This document shows positions 61,037 through 64,000 of a stretch of 64,000 nucleotides of DNA, piece after piece; position 1 is the first letter of the stretch, and every line of letters starts with the position of its first letter. Under the pieces are notes generated by a model that was given only the letters and a program-made list of their open reading frames with translations, searched no databases and was not told where the DNA came from. The stretch lies in the NCBI GenBank assembly GCA_013002535.1, contig JABDJK010000001.1, positions 21,883-85,882 on the forward strand. Direction: 5' to 3'. Position numbers and translations under genes: made by a program. This DNA is from Hyphococcus sp. Lineage in GTDB: Bacteria > Pseudomonadota > Alphaproteobacteria > Caulobacterales > Parvularculaceae.

Positions 61037-63850
61037 ATGGCGGGACTTAAGCTTCGGGAGCTAACATTAGCGTTGGTTGCCGGGTTCTCAGTAAGTTTCA
61101 TCGTTGCGAGCGCGCAGGCTGCGCCGACGCCGCGGATCAAACCGGCGGCGCCTGGCCCTGTATATATGACACGCGCTGACCATGCGCTCCTGACCAGCGC
61201 GGCGGCTGCGCTCAAGAAAAAGCAATTCAGTCTCGCACGCGCCAACATCAAAGACGTCGAGGCGCCAATTGCCCACAGCCTCGGCAACTGGATGTATATG
61301 ATGGCTGAGGACCCGACGGTCTCGCTCTTCGAGGCGGATGCATTTCTTGACGCCCATCCGGACTGGCCAGCGATCAGCCGCATTCAGCGCTATGTGGAAA
61401 AACGCATACCCAACACGGCGTCGGCAAAATCGATCCTTGAATTTTATGAATCCCGCGATCCGGTGTCTGGCGACGGCAAGATTCAACTGGCGCGGGCCTT
61501 GTTCGCAACCGGTGATGAAAAGGCCGGCGAAATCCATGTGCGCGACGCATGGATCAATCATAATTTTTCTTCTGCTGAAGAAAAACGCATTCTTGCCGTT
61601 TATGGCAATCGGCTGACAGAGCACGACCACGCTGCGCGCGTAGACCGGCTGCTCTGGGGGCGCCAGGTAACAAATGCCCGGCGCGTCATTCCGAAGCTTA
61701 ACCGCGACGACAGACGAAAAGCGCAGGCGCGCGCCGCATTGCTTCTCGGCGCCGCAAACGGACCGCGGCTGTTCCAGAATTTAAGTCTCGACGCACAAAA
61801 CGATTCTGGCGTCCTACATGCAGCGACACGCTATTACCGGCGCTCGGGCTCAGAACAATTCGCAATCTCGCTTTCCAAGAAGGCGCCGCGCAAGGCGACA
61901 GCCTTACGCAATCCGGAGCGCTGGTGGTATGAGCGCCGATTATTGATGCGCTGGGCGCTGAAGAACGGCCGTTATGCAGACGCCTATTCAGTGGCCGCCG
62001 ATCACGGCATCGAAGCTGGCGGCGATCTCTCAGTTGCCGAATTCAATGCTGGCTGGATCGCCTTGCGTTTCCTGAATGAGCCGGAACGCGCGGAAACCCA
62101 TTTTCTCGCCCTCGCATCCGCTGTGCGCACGCCGATATCTTTGTCTCGCGCCTATTATTGGCTAGGCCGCGCCGCAGCTGCACAAGGTAAGGATGACCTG
62201 GCGGCAAGTTATTATCAAAACGCCTCGCAGCACTATTATTCTTATTACGGACAATTGGCGGCCGAAGAACTCGGCGGCGAAGCGCTGAACAGAACCTTCG
62301 CGCCGCCTTCGGCCTCAACGCCTCAAGACAAAGCATTGTTTACGTCGCGCCCGACTGTCGCGGCGCTTAGAATGTTGGGCGATCTCGGGTTTGATTATGA
62401 ATTCATGGTCTTCGCCTATCATATCGATGATCAGCTTGAGCGTCCGGGTGAATATCTGGAGCTTGCAAAGCTCACGAATGGCGAAGGCGCCCCGCACCTC
62501 ACGGTGCGCGCCGGCAAAGTTTCTGTTCAGAAAAACGCGTTTGCGCCGGAAGTCTCCTATCCACTGGTATTCGTCCCGGAAGAAGCTTCGCGCTATGTTC
62601 CGCGGGAAATCATTCTTGGCTTGTCGCGCCAGGAGAGCGAGTTTAACCCGCGCGCCTATTCCAGCGCCGGCGCCCGCGGTGTCATGCAGCTCATTCCGTC
62701 AACAGCGCAGTTGACTGCGCGCAAGGAAGGTCTTCGCTATTCCCGCTCGGCGTTGCTTGATGATCCAGTCTACAACATGACGCTCGGGTCAGCACACCTC
62801 TCGCACCTGTTGGAACGGTTCAACGGATCCCTGATTATGACGTTTGCGGCTTATAACGCGGGGCCGCACCGGGTCGATCAGTGGGTTGCGACGTATGGCG
62901 ATCCGCGCACGCCCCATGTTGATCCCCTCGACTGGGTAGAGCTCATTCCGTTTTCAGAGACGCGGAATTATGTGCAACGCGTTCTCGAAAACATTCAGGT
63001 CTATCGCGGTCGAATCAACAATACGCCGATCCCCGGACGTCTTTCCATGGACCTGGAGCGCGGCGGTTCGGGGCAGCGCGCGGCGAAGCTAGATATTCCC
63101 TCGGCCCATCTTGCGAAACTCGCCGCTGCAAACGGTAAACAAGGGCTCTCGCCTTTGCCGAAATCGACAGCCGAACGCGTGCGCAAGTTCAAGATTGCGC
63201 AAGCGGGCCTCGCCCCCGCACCGGTCACGCAAACAGCGCCGCTTGAGCCGTTGACCCTGGCACAGCCGCCCCTCGAAGCGGACAGCGCATCGAACAAAAT
63301 CGAAAAAGAACCGGCGCCAACCGCAATCGCGACAGGCCCTACGAAGTCCTCGATCCACGCCAACGAACTTTTTACGAAACTGCGCGAGACGTTGGCGTCA
63401 ACGCCGGCGACCGATACTGAAAACACAAGTGAGGCTAACGCTGCGCCAGAAGCGGCGCCGAGGATTGCTCTGCCAGCCGCGGAAGAACCGGACCCGGAAG
63501 TCATCAAGGAAATCCTGCTTAAGGAATTGATCATTGCCGACAAAGCCGTCGCGGCGCCCCCGGAAACCAACGCAAAAATCGAACCTGAAACCGAAGAACC
63601 CGCGCAACAAACTATTGCGTTGCCTGACAGGACCGAGCCATTGTTCGAAGCGTTTGACGAGCCTGAACAACGCCCGGTAACCGCCGGGTTGGAAATCGAG
63701 TTCATCGAGACGCCGGACCTGACTGAGATTGAAAAATGCCTCGCCTATCGAGATTTCCTGGCGCGCAATGCCGAAGAAGAAACTGCGGCCCAAGATCTGA
63801 ACGCCAACATGCTGGCGGAGTTACAAAGCGACACCGAAAACGAATGCTGA
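61037..63850 (+). CDS. Soluble lytic murein transglycosylase (Slt70-like)
   Basis: 937 residues. A signal sequence (about 1-30, ending ASAQAA) is followed by a long alpha-superhelical region with repeated helix pairs (about 40-480). The catalytic domain has Glu at about residue 533 in GLSRQESEFNPRAYSSAGAR, then GVMQLIPSTA and FAAYNAGPHRVDQW. The last 250 residues are a low-complexity Ala/Pro/Glu tail not found in E. coli Slt, possibly a wall-spanning or partner-binding linker. It cleaves glycan strands to 1,6-anhydro ends. It is divergent from dapA, a conserved alphaproteobacterial order. Confidence 0.93.
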   Translation: MAGLKLRELTLALVAGFSVSFIVASAQAAPTPRIKPAAPGPVYMTRADHALLTSAAAALKKKQFSLARANIKDVEAPIAHSLGNWMYMMAEDPTVSLFEADAFLDAHPDWPAISRIQRYVEKRIPNTASAKSILEFYESRDPVSGDGKIQLARALFATGDEKAGEIHVRDAWINHNFSSAEEKRILAVYGNRLTEHDHAARVDRLLWGRQVTNARRVIPKLNRDDRRKAQARAALLLGAANGPRLFQNLSLDAQNDSGVLHAATRYYRRSGSEQFAISLSKKAPRKATALRNPERWWYERRLLMRWALKNGRYADAYSVAADHGIEAGGDLSVAEFNAGWIALRFLNEPERAETHFLALASAVRTPISLSRAYYWLGRAAAAQGKDDLAASYYQNASQHYYSYYGQLAAEELGGEALNRTFAPPSASTPQDKALFTSRPTVAALRMLGDLGFDYEFMVFAYHIDDQLERPGEYLELAKLTNGEGAPHLTVRAGKVSVQKNAFAPEVSYPLVFVPEEASRYVPREIILGLSRQESEFNPRAYSSAGARGVMQLIPSTAQLTARKEGLRYSRSALLDDPVYNMTLGSAHLSHLLERFNGSLIMTFAAYNAGPHRVDQWVATYGDPRTPHVDPLDWVELIPFSETRNYVQRVLENIQVYRGRINNTPIPGRLSMDLERGGSGQRAAKLDIPSAHLAKLAAANGKQGLSPLPKSTAERVRKFKIAQAGLAPAPVTQTAPLEPLTLAQPPLEADSASNKIEKEPAPTAIATGPTKSSIHANELFTKLRETLASTPATDTENTSEANAAPEAAPRIALPAAEEPDPEVIKEILLKELIIADKAVAAPPETNAKIEPETEEPAQQTIALPDRTEPLFEAFDEPEQRPVTAGLEIEFIETPDLTEIEKCLAYRDFLARNAEEETAAQDLNANMLAELQSDTENEC

Positions 63851-63934
63851 TCGGCTGCCACCGATAAAATTTAGATTTTTCGCAAGCGCCCTACACTCTT
63901 GCATTAATGCGCCTTTGCGGGCAGAACCGGCGAC

Positions 63935-64000
63935 GGAGACGTGGCCGAGTGGTCGAAGGCGCTCCCCTGCTAAGGGAGTATACCTCAAAAGGGTATCGAG
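63935..64000 (+). tRNA. tRNA-Ser (GCU), 5' part cut by the window edge
   Basis: The sequence starts GGAGACG-TGGCCGAGTGG, typical of a class II tRNA-Ser with the D-loop GGCCGAGTGG. It continues to an anticodon stem CTCCC (63962-63966) / GGGAG (63974-63978) with loop CTGCTAA, anticodon GCU at 63969-63971. The long variable arm begins around 63979. The 3' part is beyond the window. Confidence 0.92.

Noticed and set aside
1..64000. CRISPR arrays, transposase genes, integrases, rRNA operons or replication origins
   Set aside because: No regularly spaced repeats, no recognisable transposase or integrase frames, no rRNA sequence and no cluster of DnaA boxes were seen.

Overview
The window is a stretch of alphaproteobacterial chromosome. 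Several markers point to the stalked or prosthecate, CtrA-using lineages (Caulobacterales, Hyphomonadales or Parvularculales type): the divergent fliLM / flgFGAH flagellar arrangement with a sigma-54 promoter, a ChpT-type histidine phosphotransferase, the lptC-lptA-lptB-rpoN-hpf-ptsN block, the lepB-rnc-era-recO block, divergent pyrC/ygfZ, and smpB-dapA facing a soluble lytic transglycosylase. Base composition is moderately GC-rich with many CGCG/GGCG words and looks even throughout. There is no intact prophage, insertion sequence or CRISPR array. Most of the window is core genome with small accessory islets.

Layout. 1-4.1 kb: flagellar genes (partial fliM and fliL leftward; flgF, flgG, flgA, flgH rightward). 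4.1-8.5 kb: a non-coding stretch, then a leftward hppD-marR-hydrolase operon with a perfect 18-bp operator-like palindrome, a truncated phage-type (VapE-like) ORF, and maiA; hppD and maiA belong to tyrosine catabolism. 8.6-13.1 kb: gamma-carbonic anhydrase-like protein, DUF819 membrane protein, VOC protein and an N-terminal-nucleophile (penicillin/AHL) acylase. 13.1-17.8 kb: housekeeping and repair genes (yedK-like, Nudix, pyrC, ygfZ, tag). 17.9-24.7 kb: a KAS III-like synthase, short RNase D, then lptC-lptA-lptB-rpoN-hpf-ptsN. 24.7-32 kb (leftward): DUF1150, threonine dehydratase, uppP, receiver plus chpT, and ydbL-ynbE-ydbH. 32-34.1 kb: M23 endopeptidase.

34.7-42.4 kb is the most distinctive region. 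It holds a monoacylglycerol-lipase-like gene divergent from a HAD-PlsC fusion, gpsA, plsB and a wax ester synthase/diacylglycerol acyltransferase with a poly-lysine tail. Together these could carry DHAP through glycerol-3-phosphate, lysophosphatidate, phosphatidate and diacylglycerol to triacylglycerol, with a lipase for turnover. It is followed by a PilZ gene and a decayed tandem copy of it. 43.2-56.8 kb: parC, a membrane protein/hydrolase pair, recO, era, rnc, lepB, acpS, a GST, pdxJ, pyrE, rsh, rpoZ and folK. 56.9-64 kb: NYN-domain protein, uracil-DNA glycosylase, two membrane proteins, smpB, dapA, lytic transglycosylase and the first 66 nt of a tRNA-Ser(GCU).

Connections inside the window: rpoN (21.9 kb) encodes the sigma factor that would read the -24/-12 promoter in front of flgF (968-982). 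ChpT is the phosphorelay hub that normally feeds CtrA, and CtrA-like boxes are visible near 4.4 kb and 13.2 kb. LptCAB, YdbH/YnbE/YdbL, UppP, the lytic enzymes and the glycerolipid cluster all concern the cell envelope and lipids. All functional calls rest on recognising sequence families by eye; no search was run.
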